The notes: a model not told the origin generated them from the letters alone. A stretch of 64,000 nt of DNA from QQWI01 sp964522015 (GCA_964522015.1 CAZFST010000002.1:186001-250000), one strand, 5' to 3'. Numbered from the stretch's first letter, positions 45,945 through 55,505 are shown. Numbers and translations: made by a program.

Positions 45945-47729
45945 ATGTTCAGCAAACGTAGAAAAGAAAAGTCTGAAGCATTAACGCCAGAGATACTTAA
46001 TACACTCTTAGATCAGTGTATTGGTGGCAAAATTGATCAAAGTACCGACTGTGGCGAGTTGAAACCTTTTTTCAAGCGTATTTCCGACATCATACAATTC
46101 AACGAAGACAATCAAATTTTTATGCTGAATGAAGTGAACCGTCTTAATCAATATATTATGAAAATGGATTTTGTTAAATCCATGGTCACAAATTTAAACC
46201 AGCAACAAGAGTCCATCGCCATGGTGGCTGGTAGTAGTGATGAAATCGCCAATGCCATTGTAGAGATTGCAGAACACGTGGTTGAGAATACAAAAACAGC
46301 AGAAAAGTCAGTGGAAATCACAGAAGTCGGTACAAAAGGCCTTAAAAAAGCAGTTGATGTGATTACAGATGCCTTTGCTTTGACAGATGGTGTTAAAACT
46401 AAAGTTGGCGATGTTACCCAACAGGCCAGCAAAATCAATGACATGGTCAAAATTATTGAGTCAGTAGCAGAACAAACCAACCTCTTGGCCCTAAATGCTT
46501 CCATTGAAGCTGCAAGAGCTGGTGATGCAGGCAGGGGATTTGCCGTAGTTGCTGATGAAATCAAAAAACTAGCAGAAAACACTAAAGAATCTGTCAAGTT
46601 AATTCAAGGTGTGGTGACAGATCTAAATCATTCAGTCAATGACTCTGTGAGAGCACTTGAACACGCCACAAAAAGTTTCCAATCCGGCGTTAACAGCGTC
46701 AATGATGTAGTTGAATTAGTGGAAACCAGCGAGCGAGAAATCCGTACAATTGTTCAAAGTATGCATTATGTCAGAGAACGGATTGAAGGCCAAACAGCAG
46801 CATCAGAGGAAGTGTCCTCTAGTTTAGCCTACATCAACGACAATATGGACACCCTTCATAAGCAAACTGAAAAGACTGGTAAGGCCTTCTCCGATATTGC
46901 CAGTGAAGCTAATAATATTCGCTTAGGACTCTTTAAGAAAACCTCAAACATCCCAGAAACTGCCATGATTGAAATTGCTATTACAGATCACTTGAATTGG
47001 CGTTGGATGATTTACAATATGATACAAGGCTATCAAACCATTGTAAAAGGTCAAGCTGGTACCCATCATGATTGCCGCCTTGGTAAGTGGATTAATGATT
47101 ACGCAAAACATGTCCCTATTTATAAGAATGCCATCGCAGCTTTAACCCCACCACACGAAAAACTCCATAAACTTGCAGGAGAAGCCATCGATGCTTACCT
47201 CGCTAAAGATATGAGAACAGCGGAAGCAAGGTATGCCGCTCTTGAAGAGCTCTCAAAATTGGTTGTCACTGAACTCAATAATATGTTAGCTTTGGCCGTG
47301 GAAAACAACCAAGGCAACAATAAAACGAGCTATTTTAAATGGACCAATGATCTTTCTGTCCACAATGATGATATTGATACTCAGCACAAGAAGCTATTAG
47401 AACTTGGTGAGACCTTAGAGAAATTTAGCAAAAGTAGCCATAAAACTAGAAATGAATTTATCGACATCATAAAAGCCCTAAAAGACTATACCGTTTATCA
47501 TTTTGGCATGGAAGAAAAAATGCTTCAAAAAGCCCGTTATCCTCAACTTGAACCCCACAAATTAATACACAAAGGTTTTGTATCCGAAATCGAAAAGGTA
47601 GATCTGGATCGCTTTGATTTTGAAAATGCAAAAGAAATGGACAAACTGATTCTATTTCTCTCAAAATGGGTGATTCAGCATATAAAAAATGAGGACTTCA
47701 AATACTCTAACCACTTAAATAACCTATAA
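45945..47729 (+). CDS. soluble methyl-accepting protein with CZB and hemerythrin domains
   Basis: 594 residues with no TM helix. N-terminal ~75 residues helical; methyl-accepting signalling hairpin ~95-330 with the conserved tip EQTNLLALNASIEAARAG near 176-193. A CZB zinc-binding domain at ~345-450 has DHLNWRW (His), DCRLGKW (Cys) and HEKLHKL (His). C-terminal hemerythrin ~460-590 has SVHNDDIDTQHKK, YHFGMEE, HKLIHKG and QHIKNED. It should signal to CheA from the cytosol, sensing zinc/oxidants through CZB and O2 or redox through the di-iron site. RBS GAGGAGG. No CheA/CheW genes nearby. Confidence 0.93.
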   Translation: MFSKRRKEKSEALTPEILNTLLDQCIGGKIDQSTDCGELKPFFKRISDIIQFNEDNQIFMLNEVNRLNQYIMKMDFVKSMVTNLNQQQESIAMVAGSSDEIANAIVEIAEHVVENTKTAEKSVEITEVGTKGLKKAVDVITDAFALTDGVKTKVGDVTQQASKINDMVKIIESVAEQTNLLALNASIEAARAGDAGRGFAVVADEIKKLAENTKESVKLIQGVVTDLNHSVNDSVRALEHATKSFQSGVNSVNDVVELVETSEREIRTIVQSMHYVRERIEGQTAASEEVSSSLAYINDNMDTLHKQTEKTGKAFSDIASEANNIRLGLFKKTSNIPETAMIEIAITDHLNWRWMIYNMIQGYQTIVKGQAGTHHDCRLGKWINDYAKHVPIYKNAIAALTPPHEKLHKLAGEAIDAYLAKDMRTAEARYAALEELSKLVVTELNNMLALAVENNQGNNKTSYFKWTNDLSVHNDDIDTQHKKLLELGETLEKFSKSSHKTRNEFIDIIKALKDYTVYHFGMEEKMLQKARYPQLEPHKLIHKGFVSEIEKVDLDRFDFENAKEMDKLILFLSKWVIQHIKNEDFKYSNHLNNL

Positions 47730-47786
47730 GAAATTTAATACCAAGAATTTAGCTTAAAACTTTAATCACGACAATTTAAATTAGTA

Positions 47787-47827
47787 AAAAACACAGGGGC
47801 TCTTGTCAAGCAACTGTGTTTTTTTGT
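47787..47827 (+). terminator. terminator after the chemoreceptor gene
   Basis: AACACAG ... CTGTGTT stem with an inner CTTG/CAAG stem, then a seven-T run. Confidence 0.7.
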
Positions 47828-47857
47828 AATCTATTAAGTTCTCTAATATAGGTTCTC

Positions 47858-49135
47858 TTAAACCTCACCATACATCACTTTTAGCTTTGCCATCACAGCC
47901 TTCACCCTGTCAATTGACTCAGGAACATCCCAAGCATCCACCATATGACCAGCTGGATCAAAGATCCCTTCAACCACTGGATTTCCTGTGCTGATGCCAC
48001 TGACAGCAGCAGTATAGGCCCGGGTCACAAAACTTTGAGCTCTAAAACCAAACAAAACCGTATCCCCAACCGTGCAAGCATGACCTGGTCGCAGCATGGC
48101 ATAATAATCAATATTGTCACGGTTCACCTGATGCCACCGCACCAAATTAGGCTCTGCCACCATCTGTTTACCATCCCTGCCAACCAAGGCCGAAACCGGG
48201 TAACCCAAAGGCCCACCGGCTAAACAGATATAGAGGCCACCGCCAAAAGCATAAGCCGTCTCTTCAAAATGATGACTGACCTCGCTGACATAAACCATGG
48301 CCGCCCGTTCAGGCAAATCATCCCAATAAATATGTTCAGGAGTGGTCCCCGTCAAACCATGACCAGGCTCCACAATGGTAACGCCTCTGGCACTCAAAGT
48401 AGCCAAAGTAGCCGATGAGGTATTTCCAGGTGCATTGATAACGCTCAAAGTGCGACCTAGGATACCCTCTACCAATGATTTAGCTTTTAGCAGTGTGTCA
48501 AGGTTGGGTGTGGTTTCTGGTTCTTGGGCGCCATCAACATGGTAGCGCACACAGGGAAAAGCGGTGAGACCGACTATTTCTAAGCCCTGTAAACTTAAAA
48601 TCTCCTTTACAGCCGCCCCTAACTGATCAAACCAAATCCCACTTTCTTGACCGGGAAAAAACAAATCTCCATGGTCAACGGATTTTAAAAGTATCTTTTG
48701 AGTAAGGCCTAATTGCAAAGCCGCATCCGATGCAAACCTTGCATTTTCTACACTGTAAACCGTTAAGTAATCCGGTTTCATAGACAGCACAGTCAACATC
48801 TCTCCCTTGGGCACCTGACACAAATGGCCCACGTGCCCAAGCTGTATGCCATACCGGTGTATGGCCTTAGCGCACGAGACATCCACAGCCACTGTACTAT
48901 CGAGACCACTTGCCAATGCCACCTGAGTGACCAAAGGATTGCGGTTGTACTGTTTTGTCATTAAAAACGTGGTTAAGCCGTGGTCCTTGGCATTTGATGC
49001 GATATGACGGGCATTTTCGGCGATTAAGTCTAGGTCCATCACCCAAGTGTTGGGTTTGATGGCCCCGGATTGATGTAAGGAAGTAGCCGCCTCAATGAGC
49101 TGTGGCCGATCCCTTATGATATTTTTTAAAAACAT
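47858..49135 (-). CDS. YhfX-like PLP-dependent alanine-racemase-fold enzyme
   Basis: 425 residues from ATG 49135, 5 bases after GGAGG. N-terminal alanine-racemase TIM barrel: WVMDLDLIAENARHI, then MTKQYNRNP with the PLP-binding Lys (normally K in YALK-like motifs), and PGNTSSATLATL for phosphate binding. It matches YhfX-type proteins more than true Alr. The C-terminal beta domain follows. It is the last gene of the sugar-transport operon, 21 bases after a permease, so it may act on an amino sugar acid or amino acid moiety of the imported compound. Substrate unknown. Confidence 0.8.
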   Translation of the reverse strand: MFLKNIIRDRPQLIEAATSLHQSGAIKPNTWVMDLDLIAENARHIASNAKDHGLTTFLMTKQYNRNPLVTQVALASGLDSTVAVDVSCAKAIHRYGIQLGHVGHLCQVPKGEMLTVLSMKPDYLTVYSVENARFASDAALQLGLTQKILLKSVDHGDLFFPGQESGIWFDQLGAAVKEILSLQGLEIVGLTAFPCVRYHVDGAQEPETTPNLDTLLKAKSLVEGILGRTLSVINAPGNTSSATLATLSARGVTIVEPGHGLTGTTPEHIYWDDLPERAAMVYVSEVSHHFEETAYAFGGGLYICLAGGPLGYPVSALVGRDGKQMVAEPNLVRWHQVNRDNIDYYAMLRPGHACTVGDTVLFGFRAQSFVTRAYTAAVSGISTGNPVVEGIFDPAGHMVDAWDVPESIDRVKAVMAKLKVMYGEV

Positions 49136-49156
49136 GTGAACCTCCATAAGTTTATA

Positions 49157-50263
49157 CTAGCCTTTTGTACTACCCGCTCTAAAGCTTTCTTGAATTTGCT
49201 TACTCATAAGGGCATAAATTAGAATCATTGGAATAACAGCGATTACTAGAGAAGCACCGATTGGACCCCAGTTGGTGCGGTATTGGCTGACAAAGGACAT
49301 GATACCAACTGTCAAAGTTTTGAACTGGCGGTCGGTGATAAAGGTGGTGGCAAACATCAGCTCATTCCATGTTGACAGGAAGGTAAAGATACTGACTGTT
49401 GCAATGGCTGGTTTTAGTAGGGGCATGATGATCAGTAGGAAAGTGCGGTAAATGCCACAACCATCGATGCAAGCAGCCTCTTCCATTTCTTTTGGAATGG
49501 TTTCCAGAAAGCCCGTAAAGATAAAGATGGCCATTGGTAGTGCAAAAGCTGTGTAAGGCAGGATCAGTGCAAGGTAGGAATTCAAAATCCCCGCCTTGTT
49601 AAGGGCTAAAAACAGGGGCAAAAGCACTGCGTGAAGGGGAATCATGGTGCCAAGCAGGAAGAGATTCAGTACAGGAACCGCCAGCTTCCACCGCATGCGC
49701 ATAATCCCATAAGACGCCATCGCCCCAAAGAAGCAGGCTAGTGACACCGAAACCAGAGTCACAAAGGCGCTGTTGAAAAAGTAAAGAAGCACATCCCCAT
49801 TGTGCAGAGCAGAAGCATAGTTTTCGAAGCGGAGTTTTTCAGGGAGACCCAAAATATTCCCCGCAAAAATCTCAGCATTATTTTTGAAAGAGAAAGTCAA
49901 AAGCCAGTAAAGGGGAAAAAGCTGGATGAAAGCAAACCCCATTAGAACGGCCTGTAAAATCACCTGAGAAACAGTTTTCTTAGCCCTACGCCGTTTGCTT
50001 TTAACCGATGTGGTGGCAACATGGTTTGCAAAAGCATTGGCAGTGAAGCCGCTACCACTGGCACCGTTGGCTTTTAAAGGAATTATCTTAGCCTGCTCTT
50101 TTCCATGTCCAGTGGTGTGCTCTTTTGTTTGACCAGTTGTGTGATCTTTTATGTGCTCTTTTGTGTGCTCTTTTGTGTGCCCTGTTACCTGCTCTTTTAC
50201 TAGGTTGGTTGCGTCCCCACCTGAAGCAGTCTCTTTTTTATGTGTATTTTCATTTGCAGACAT
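49157..50263 (-). CDS. carbohydrate ABC permease (MalG-type) with His-rich N-terminal extension
   Basis: 368 residues; family norm about 275-280. The ABC permease begins near 95 with six TM helices and the EAA loop EEAACIDGCGIYRTFLLIIMP. The extra N-terminus is polar: residues 27-57 carry repeats of TKEHT/TTGH type with His at 29, 33, 37, 41, 49 and 53, and a KSKRRRAKK stretch at 88-96. ATG 50263 has AAGGAAAGGGCGG upstream and the gap to the previous gene is only 18 bases, so the extension seems real. The repeat is also visible in the DNA at 50093-50185. Confidence 0.88.
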   Translation of the reverse strand: MSANENTHKKETASGGDATNLVKEQVTGHTKEHTKEHIKDHTTGQTKEHTTGHGKEQAKIIPLKANGASGSGFTANAFANHVATTSVKSKRRRAKKTVSQVILQAVLMGFAFIQLFPLYWLLTFSFKNNAEIFAGNILGLPEKLRFENYASALHNGDVLLYFFNSAFVTLVSVSLACFFGAMASYGIMRMRWKLAVPVLNLFLLGTMIPLHAVLLPLFLALNKAGILNSYLALILPYTAFALPMAIFIFTGFLETIPKEMEEAACIDGCGIYRTFLLIIMPLLKPAIATVSIFTFLSTWNELMFATTFITDRQFKTLTVGIMSFVSQYRTNWGPIGASLVIAVIPMILIYALMSKQIQESFRAGSTKG

Positions 50264-50281
50264 GGCTAAACCGCCCTTTCC

Positions 50282-51169
50282 TTAGTAAGTGATATCCTTG
50301 GATTTCATCATCTTTTGGATTAACAACGTAAATACCAAACATTCCACTACAATAAAAATCGCCATGGCACTTCCATAACCATACTGATATTTTTGGAAAA
50401 TGGTGTTGATCATCAAGGTACTTGGCACCTCGCTGGCATGGGCAGGACCACCGCCAGTTAAAACATAGATCAAGTCAAAGGCCTTAAAGGAACCAATCAC
50501 CGCAAGAATCACACAGACTTTAATCACCGGTTGCATTAAAGGCACCATAATCCGAGTTGCAATTTGGAATTCATTAGCCCCGTCAATGATGGCAGCTTCT
50601 CTTAGTTCGTTGGGAACCGCCTTAGCGCCAGCATACATCAGGAGCATATGGTAACCAATCCACTGCCAAACAATTGGAATCAGGGCTGCAATCAGAGCCG
50701 TTTTAATATCCCCTAACCAAGTATGGGCCCAAGAGCCAAGACCAAGCTGAACCAATGTCGTATTAATTAAACCCAATGTCGGGTGGTATATCCTTTTCCA
50801 TAGGTGACCAATAACCACTGAAGACAGTAGCACAGGCACAAAATAAACATTGCGATAAAACGACTCAAACTTAACACCCTTTGCCAGCACCAAAGCAAAG
50901 AAAAGTGCAATTGGCAACTGAACGAAAACCGAGAAGAAAGCCAGGACCATGGAATTGGTAACCGATTTTAAAAACCCATCTCGATTGTTGGTAAAGAGCT
51001 CAATAAAATTGGCAAAGCCCACAAATTTAGGCTGACTAAAACCGTCCCAGTCAAGCAAACTATAATAACCCGATATAAACATGGGGATCATGATCACTGC
51101 GAGAAAAATCACTAACGCTGGCAAAATAAAAATTAGAATTGCCTTTTTATCCCGTAACACCTTATCCAT
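50282..51169 (-). CDS. carbohydrate ABC permease (MalF-type)
   Basis: 295 residues from ATG 51169, 9 bases after AAAGGAG; a TTG 9 bases earlier is too close to the site. Six TM helices and the EAA loop EAAIIDGANEFQIATRIMVP. Pairs with the next gene to form the CUT1-type channel. The ATPase is not encoded here, so a shared MsmX-like ATPase is expected elsewhere. Confidence 0.92.
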   Translation of the reverse strand: MDKVLRDKKAILIFILPALVIFLAVIMIPMFISGYYSLLDWDGFSQPKFVGFANFIELFTNNRDGFLKSVTNSMVLAFFSVFVQLPIALFFALVLAKGVKFESFYRNVYFVPVLLSSVVIGHLWKRIYHPTLGLINTTLVQLGLGSWAHTWLGDIKTALIAALIPIVWQWIGYHMLLMYAGAKAVPNELREAAIIDGANEFQIATRIMVPLMQPVIKVCVILAVIGSFKAFDLIYVLTGGGPAHASEVPSTLMINTIFQKYQYGYGSAMAIFIVVECLVFTLLIQKMMKSKDITY

Positions 51170-51254
51170 GATTGACAACTCCTTTTGATTTAAAAACCCT
51201 CCTTGCCAACCGGCTCAGAGGGTTATTAGAAAACTTCGTTACATTTGCAAATGC

Positions 51255-52559
51255 CTAGTTTTCATTGACAGTTTGCATTTGTTTGACAAATTCCTCTGGT
51301 GTTTTAACCCCTGCAAAAATGTCACCCACTAAATCCAAATGAACCTGTGCATCTTCACCAACAAGGAATGTATCCCATGCGAGAACAAATCCTGTTGAAT
51401 CTTCAACCAAAGCAGCCGCTTCAAGAGTCAAACGGTCAATTTTAGATTTGTCGTAGTCTGCCTTGTAAACTGGCAAGCCAATACCTTGCAAGAAGCCTTC
51501 TCTAGACATTTCACGGCAAACATATTCAAGTGCTTGAACCGCTTCAGCCTTATGCTCAGTTTCAGCATTGACCATATAGACGTCAATAGAACCACCAAGG
51601 TACTCTTTAGCGTCCCCTTTTCCTTCGATCACTGGGAATTTTTTTGCAACGATTTTGCCCTTAACAGGGTATTCGTCCATTTCCATTTCACCAGCAGCCC
51701 AAGTTCCTTGAAGAATCATAGGAATTTCCCCTTGTTTGAAAGAGGCCATAAATTCATCGTAGTTAAGACCCATGCCACCATCAATAAAGGCACCAGCATC
51801 TACCAATTCTTTTAACTTTGTAGCAGCTTCAAGCATTTCAGGTGTATCAAAAGAAGCTTTGCCTTCAAGAGCTTCTTGGCAAGCCTTAGCCCCAGCTGTT
51901 CTTAGAGCCAGCATATTGTGATAGAACATAGCAGTCCATCTTTCGTTGACGCCAACGCCGATTGGACCCACATCATTAGCTCTAAATTCTTTAACCGCAG
52001 TTAAAAGCTCAGTATAAGTTTCTGGAATTTTAATACCGTACTTATCAAAAAGTTCTGTGTTGCAATAGAAAACTGCATACCACATGTTATATGGCAGAGC
52101 ATATGTTTTGCCATCATACATACAGTTTGTCAAAGAACCCGGTAAAATATCAGCTTTGATTTCGTCAGACAAATACTCGTCCAAGGGTAAAATCTTTTTT
52201 GCATCGATAAAAGGTTGTGAAAATCCAGAACCCCAGCTAAAGAAAAGATCTGGTGCTTCGTTAGCAGAAATCGCTGTTTTCAACTTAATTTTGTACGACT
52301 CAACGTCCACCGCTTCTCTTTTAATTTGAATATCTGGGTGATCCGCATTCCATTTTTCGATAATCGGTACAATAACCCGCGAACTTTCTTCACTGGCCAT
52401 ATCGTCCCACATGGTTAATTCAATCGGCTCTTTAACTGCGCTGCCATCAGCCTCTTTTGCATCTGCTGCGACCTTAGGTGAACAACCGGACAACAACACA
52501 GACGCCGATAGCGTCAATGCCAAAGTCACTGCCCACAACTTCTTGGAATACCCCTTCAT
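51255..52559 (-). CDS. extracellular solute-binding lipoprotein (family 1)
   Basis: 434 residues. Lipoprotein signal with lipobox LLSG-C26. The mature part is a CUT1 sugar-binding protein: IELTMWDDM, EAPDLFFSWG, YALPYNMWYAVFYCN and GTWAAGEM are typical. Captures the sugar for the two permeases. Induction probably by the upstream two-component system. RBS AAGGGGG. Confidence 0.93.
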   Translation of the reverse strand: MKGYSKKLWAVTLALTLSASVLLSGCSPKVAADAKEADGSAVKEPIELTMWDDMASEESSRVIVPIIEKWNADHPDIQIKREAVDVESYKIKLKTAISANEAPDLFFSWGSGFSQPFIDAKKILPLDEYLSDEIKADILPGSLTNCMYDGKTYALPYNMWYAVFYCNTELFDKYGIKIPETYTELLTAVKEFRANDVGPIGVGVNERWTAMFYHNMLALRTAGAKACQEALEGKASFDTPEMLEAATKLKELVDAGAFIDGGMGLNYDEFMASFKQGEIPMILQGTWAAGEMEMDEYPVKGKIVAKKFPVIEGKGDAKEYLGGSIDVYMVNAETEHKAEAVQALEYVCREMSREGFLQGIGLPVYKADYDKSKIDRLTLEAAALVEDSTGFVLAWDTFLVGEDAQVHLDLVGDIFAGVKTPEEFVKQMQTVNEN

Positions 52560-52585
52560 TGATAATCCCCCTTAAAAAAATAAAA

Positions 52586-52619
52586 GTATAAGCGTTTTAA
52601 CTTGCTTATACTCATTATA
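52586..52619 (-). promoter_or_regulatory. promoter -10 and overlapping leader hairpin of the sugar operon
   Basis: Minus strand -10 TATAAT (52619-52614) with no good -35, as for an activator-dependent promoter. It is followed immediately by GTATAAGC (52611-52604) / GCTTATAC (52593-52586) and then TTTTATTTTTTT. This could be an attenuator or an operator; the sequence also resembles a CcpA cre site with two mismatches. Confidence 0.5.
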
Positions 52620-52694
52620 GGCAAACCTTTTCCTTATTACCATTGAAGGCCATAACAAAAAACTTTAAATTCTTAACATTCTCTTAAATTTATA

Positions 52695-52724
52695 AGGAAG
52701 CATGCTTCCTATTCTTCATAGGAA
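52695..52724. repeat. two overlapping palindromes after the response regulator gene
   Basis: A perfect 16-base palindrome AGGAAGCATGCTTCCT (52695-52710) shares its TTCCT arm with a second hairpin TTCCTAT-TCTTC-ATAGGAA (52706-52724). Only one can form at a time. Confidence 0.6.
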
Positions 52725-52732
52725 CCCCTTAG

Positions 52733-53551
52733 TCATCTACATTTGCCCTTCATTTGCTTGCGATACTCCCCAATGGTCATATTCATATACTTTTTAAAAT
52801 AGACACTGAAATAATTAGGGTCATCCATTCCTATGGCTCTAGCAATCTCATAGCTCTTAAGGTCAGTGGTTTTCACGAGATCCAGCGCAGCCTCTATCCG
52901 TACCTTTTGGAGATAATCCTTAAAAGGTACCCCTGCTTCCTGCGAAAACCGTCGGCTCAAGTGGTTGGGATGGACAAACAGCGCATCCGCAACCTCTTGA
53001 AGAGAAAGACCTGGCTGGCTAAAGTGTGTTTGAAGATAGTCCGTAACTGCCACTAAAAACGGACTACTTTCAGGCACAACCGTCACCGTGGCAGGAGCGT
53101 TTGTTGCTAATTGGACTCCTTGAGTCAGCTGCTGTTGGAGCAAATCATTCTGCGCCAGTAATCGACTTTGTCTAATTTCTTGTTGCAGTTTTTCTAAACA
53201 GGCAGAAATCTCAGAACCATTAATGGGTTTTGATAAAAATCCTTTAACCCCAAGATTCACACACCGTTTGGCATCTTCAAAGTTTTGATGCCCTGTCAAA
53301 ATCATAATGCGACACCTTGGATATACCTTGAGTAACTGCTCACTCAGTGTCACCCCATCAATATGGGGCATACAAATATCCATAAAGACCACATCTGGCT
53401 TCAGGGTTTCAACCATGGCCATCACTTCAAGTGCATTACCTGTTTCTGCGATGATTTCCATGTTAAACGAAGCCCAATCTACACTGCGCTTTAGTAGTTC
53501 TCTTATTAAGTACTCATCATCCACCAGCATAACTTTTATGGTTTCCGTCAT
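52733..53551 (-). CDS. AraC-type response regulator (YesN-like)
   Basis: 272 residues. Receiver domain 1-125 with D11-D12 and phospho-acceptor D58 in FMDICMP, and K in LSKPI. C-terminal AraC double helix-turn-helix (~170-268) with LSLQEVADALFVHPNHLSRRF and YEIARAIGMDDPNYFSVYFKK. Activates sugar-uptake operons in relatives; the likely target is the adjacent binding-protein promoter. RBS GGGGG, 20 bases after the kinase. Confidence 0.93.
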   Translation of the reverse strand: MTETIKVMLVDDEYLIRELLKRSVDWASFNMEIIAETGNALEVMAMVETLKPDVVFMDICMPHIDGVTLSEQLLKVYPRCRIMILTGHQNFEDAKRCVNLGVKGFLSKPINGSEISACLEKLQQEIRQSRLLAQNDLLQQQLTQGVQLATNAPATVTVVPESSPFLVAVTDYLQTHFSQPGLSLQEVADALFVHPNHLSRRFSQEAGVPFKDYLQKVRIEAALDLVKTTDLKSYEIARAIGMDDPNYFSVYFKKYMNMTIGEYRKQMKGKCR

Positions 53552-53571
53552 TGGATTACCCCCTGTTTTTC

Positions 53572-55443
53572 TTATGTTTCAACCGGTAGCGACAGCCTTA
53601 TTTCGGTTCCTAGTTCTAATTCGCTGGTAATGGTCATCACATCATAACCATAATATAATCGGAGCCGCTCTCTGGTGCCACCAAGGCCAAAGTGTTCCCC
53701 AGCCTTAAAGGATGCCATTTTTTCAAGTCGTTCTTTTGTCATGCCAACCCCATCGTCTTTAATGGTGATTTCAAGAGTGGTGCTCCCAAAACTTGAAACT
53801 TTATGGGTTTCAGCAGTTGCCTTGTCTGCATCAGTCCTTTGCTGCCATGCTCTTACCCTAATGGTGCCCATGCGACCAAGGGGTTTGAGGCCATGATACA
53901 GAGCGTTTTCAACTAAGGGCTGTAAAATCAATTTAAGCACCTGAACCCCTTCAACCTCTGGGGCTATGTCAAGCTCCAGCTCAAAAATATCTCGGTATCG
54001 AATCTTTTGAATGGTCAAATAGTGGGTGATAATTGCAATTTCTTCTTTCAAAGAAATAACCTCAAGGCCACTGCTAAGGCTTAGTCGGTAAAATTGTCCC
54101 AGGGCGCCAACCAGTTGATAGACGGATTCTGAGTCCCCCATCAAGGCCAAGGCGCTGACTGAATCGAATGTATTATACAAAAAGTGTGGCTTGATCTGGG
54201 CTTGTAAAGCGGTTAACTCGGCCCGCCGTTTGGTCTGTTCCTCAGCAACCACTTGCTGAAGCAGTCTCTCAATCTGGTCAATCATGTGGTTGTAAACGTC
54301 TTTTAACTTGATAAATTCAGGGATGCGGCTGCTGTAATCCGTCTTTGTCAAAGCGCCCCCTTGAACATTGGACATGGCCTTTGCCATAACACTTACTGGA
54401 CGGGTAATGCTTCTTGAAATCCAAATGGCACCGGTTAAAATCACAAGACCATTAAAAATGATGGCACCCACCATCAGGGCCACTAAGTCAGCTCTTAAAA
54501 TGGTTGTCGCTCTGAGTTCTGTCCGACTAATCAGTTGCCACTGGGTCCCCTTGATCAAAACACTGGATTCCCTAAATCGCTTGTTACCCTCCCGTGTCCA
54601 AATGGTCTTTCCCGGTTCAACCATCACCCTCTCACGGACCGCGGCAATGGCTTGCGGTGCCATGTCAGACGGAATCAAAGGCTCACCCTTTTCGTCTAAC
54701 AGCAGAATGGTGGTTGCCACACTCATATCCAATGGTTGGAAGGTTCTTGAAATGAATTTTGCGTCGATATTCAGTGCCATGGCCCCAATTGGCTTTTGTG
54801 TATCCAGATCGTTCACCATTCGCATCAACGTGATCACGGGTTTGCTGGGCTTTTGGTTAAAAAGATCATCGCCATTTGCACGGAGAAGTGCGCCGCCCTT
54901 TTGGGAGGCAATTGCCGTAAACCATCTGGCTTGATTTTCTTGGTTAATGGTTAGGGTGCCTTGGGTTGTGGAGTCATTCAATTGGTCTACAGAAGCGGCA
55001 TTGCCCTGGAGGTCAATGAGATAAACCGCGTCAATATCTGAGAAACTGGTAATCATTTCTTTTAAAAATTGATTTGAGCTGCTGAGATAGCTGAGTTTTG
55101 GATAATGTGCTGTGGATTTTAAGTAACTCTGAACGTTTTGATTGCTCAAAATGACTTTAGAATACGTGTTGACGGTCTTCAGTTTGTCTTCAATGCTGAC
55201 CCCAACCCCACGGAGGGACTGATTGGCGATTTCGTCAAACTGACGATAGGCGTTGGTGCTATAAAACTGTATATAGAAAATACTACTAATTATGGTGGAC
55301 CCAAAAACCAGGACCATCAACAGTAGCATCAAGCGCCACTTCAGGGTAATCTGCGCCAAGGGTTTCCAGCTATATATAGCCGACATCAGGCTATTGAGAG
55401 GTTTCATCAGGGCTTTTATGAGCGTTGATCGTTTTTTTAACAT
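53572..55443 (-). CDS. YesM-like sensor histidine kinase
   Basis: 623 residues from ATG 55443, 7 bases after AAGGAG; a frame opening at 55506 lies upstream of that site. TM ~35-58, extracellular Cache sensor ~60-310, TM ~322-342, HAMP ~343-395, then His_kinase with H420 in QIKPHFLYNTF and HATPase_c (PLVENALYHG, DDGVGM, GLGGTRERL). Probably senses the sugar or its binding protein. Confidence 0.93.
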   Translation of the reverse strand: MLKKRSTLIKALMKPLNSLMSAIYSWKPLAQITLKWRLMLLLMVLVFGSTIISSIFYIQFYSTNAYRQFDEIANQSLRGVGVSIEDKLKTVNTYSKVILSNQNVQSYLKSTAHYPKLSYLSSSNQFLKEMITSFSDIDAVYLIDLQGNAASVDQLNDSTTQGTLTINQENQARWFTAIASQKGGALLRANGDDLFNQKPSKPVITLMRMVNDLDTQKPIGAMALNIDAKFISRTFQPLDMSVATTILLLDEKGEPLIPSDMAPQAIAAVRERVMVEPGKTIWTREGNKRFRESSVLIKGTQWQLISRTELRATTILRADLVALMVGAIIFNGLVILTGAIWISRSITRPVSVMAKAMSNVQGGALTKTDYSSRIPEFIKLKDVYNHMIDQIERLLQQVVAEEQTKRRAELTALQAQIKPHFLYNTFDSVSALALMGDSESVYQLVGALGQFYRLSLSSGLEVISLKEEIAIITHYLTIQKIRYRDIFELELDIAPEVEGVQVLKLILQPLVENALYHGLKPLGRMGTIRVRAWQQRTDADKATAETHKVSSFGSTTLEITIKDDGVGMTKERLEKMASFKAGEHFGLGGTRERLRLYYGYDVMTITSELELGTEIRLSLPVET

Positions 55444-55505
55444 GGTCAAACTCCTTGTTTTGTCATTGCTGATAGATTCATGGGGTGAATCAGCAATTCT
55501 GCTCA

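Noticed and set aside
46148..46597. 149-codon open frame antisense to the chemoreceptor gene
   Set aside because: It lies fully within a strongly supported coding region, has no RBS, and its Ala/Ser-rich product is what an antisense frame of a helical coiled coil gives.
54368..54934. 188-codon open frame antisense to the YesM-like kinase
   Set aside because: Shadow of the kinase gene; no RBS and no recognisable protein features.
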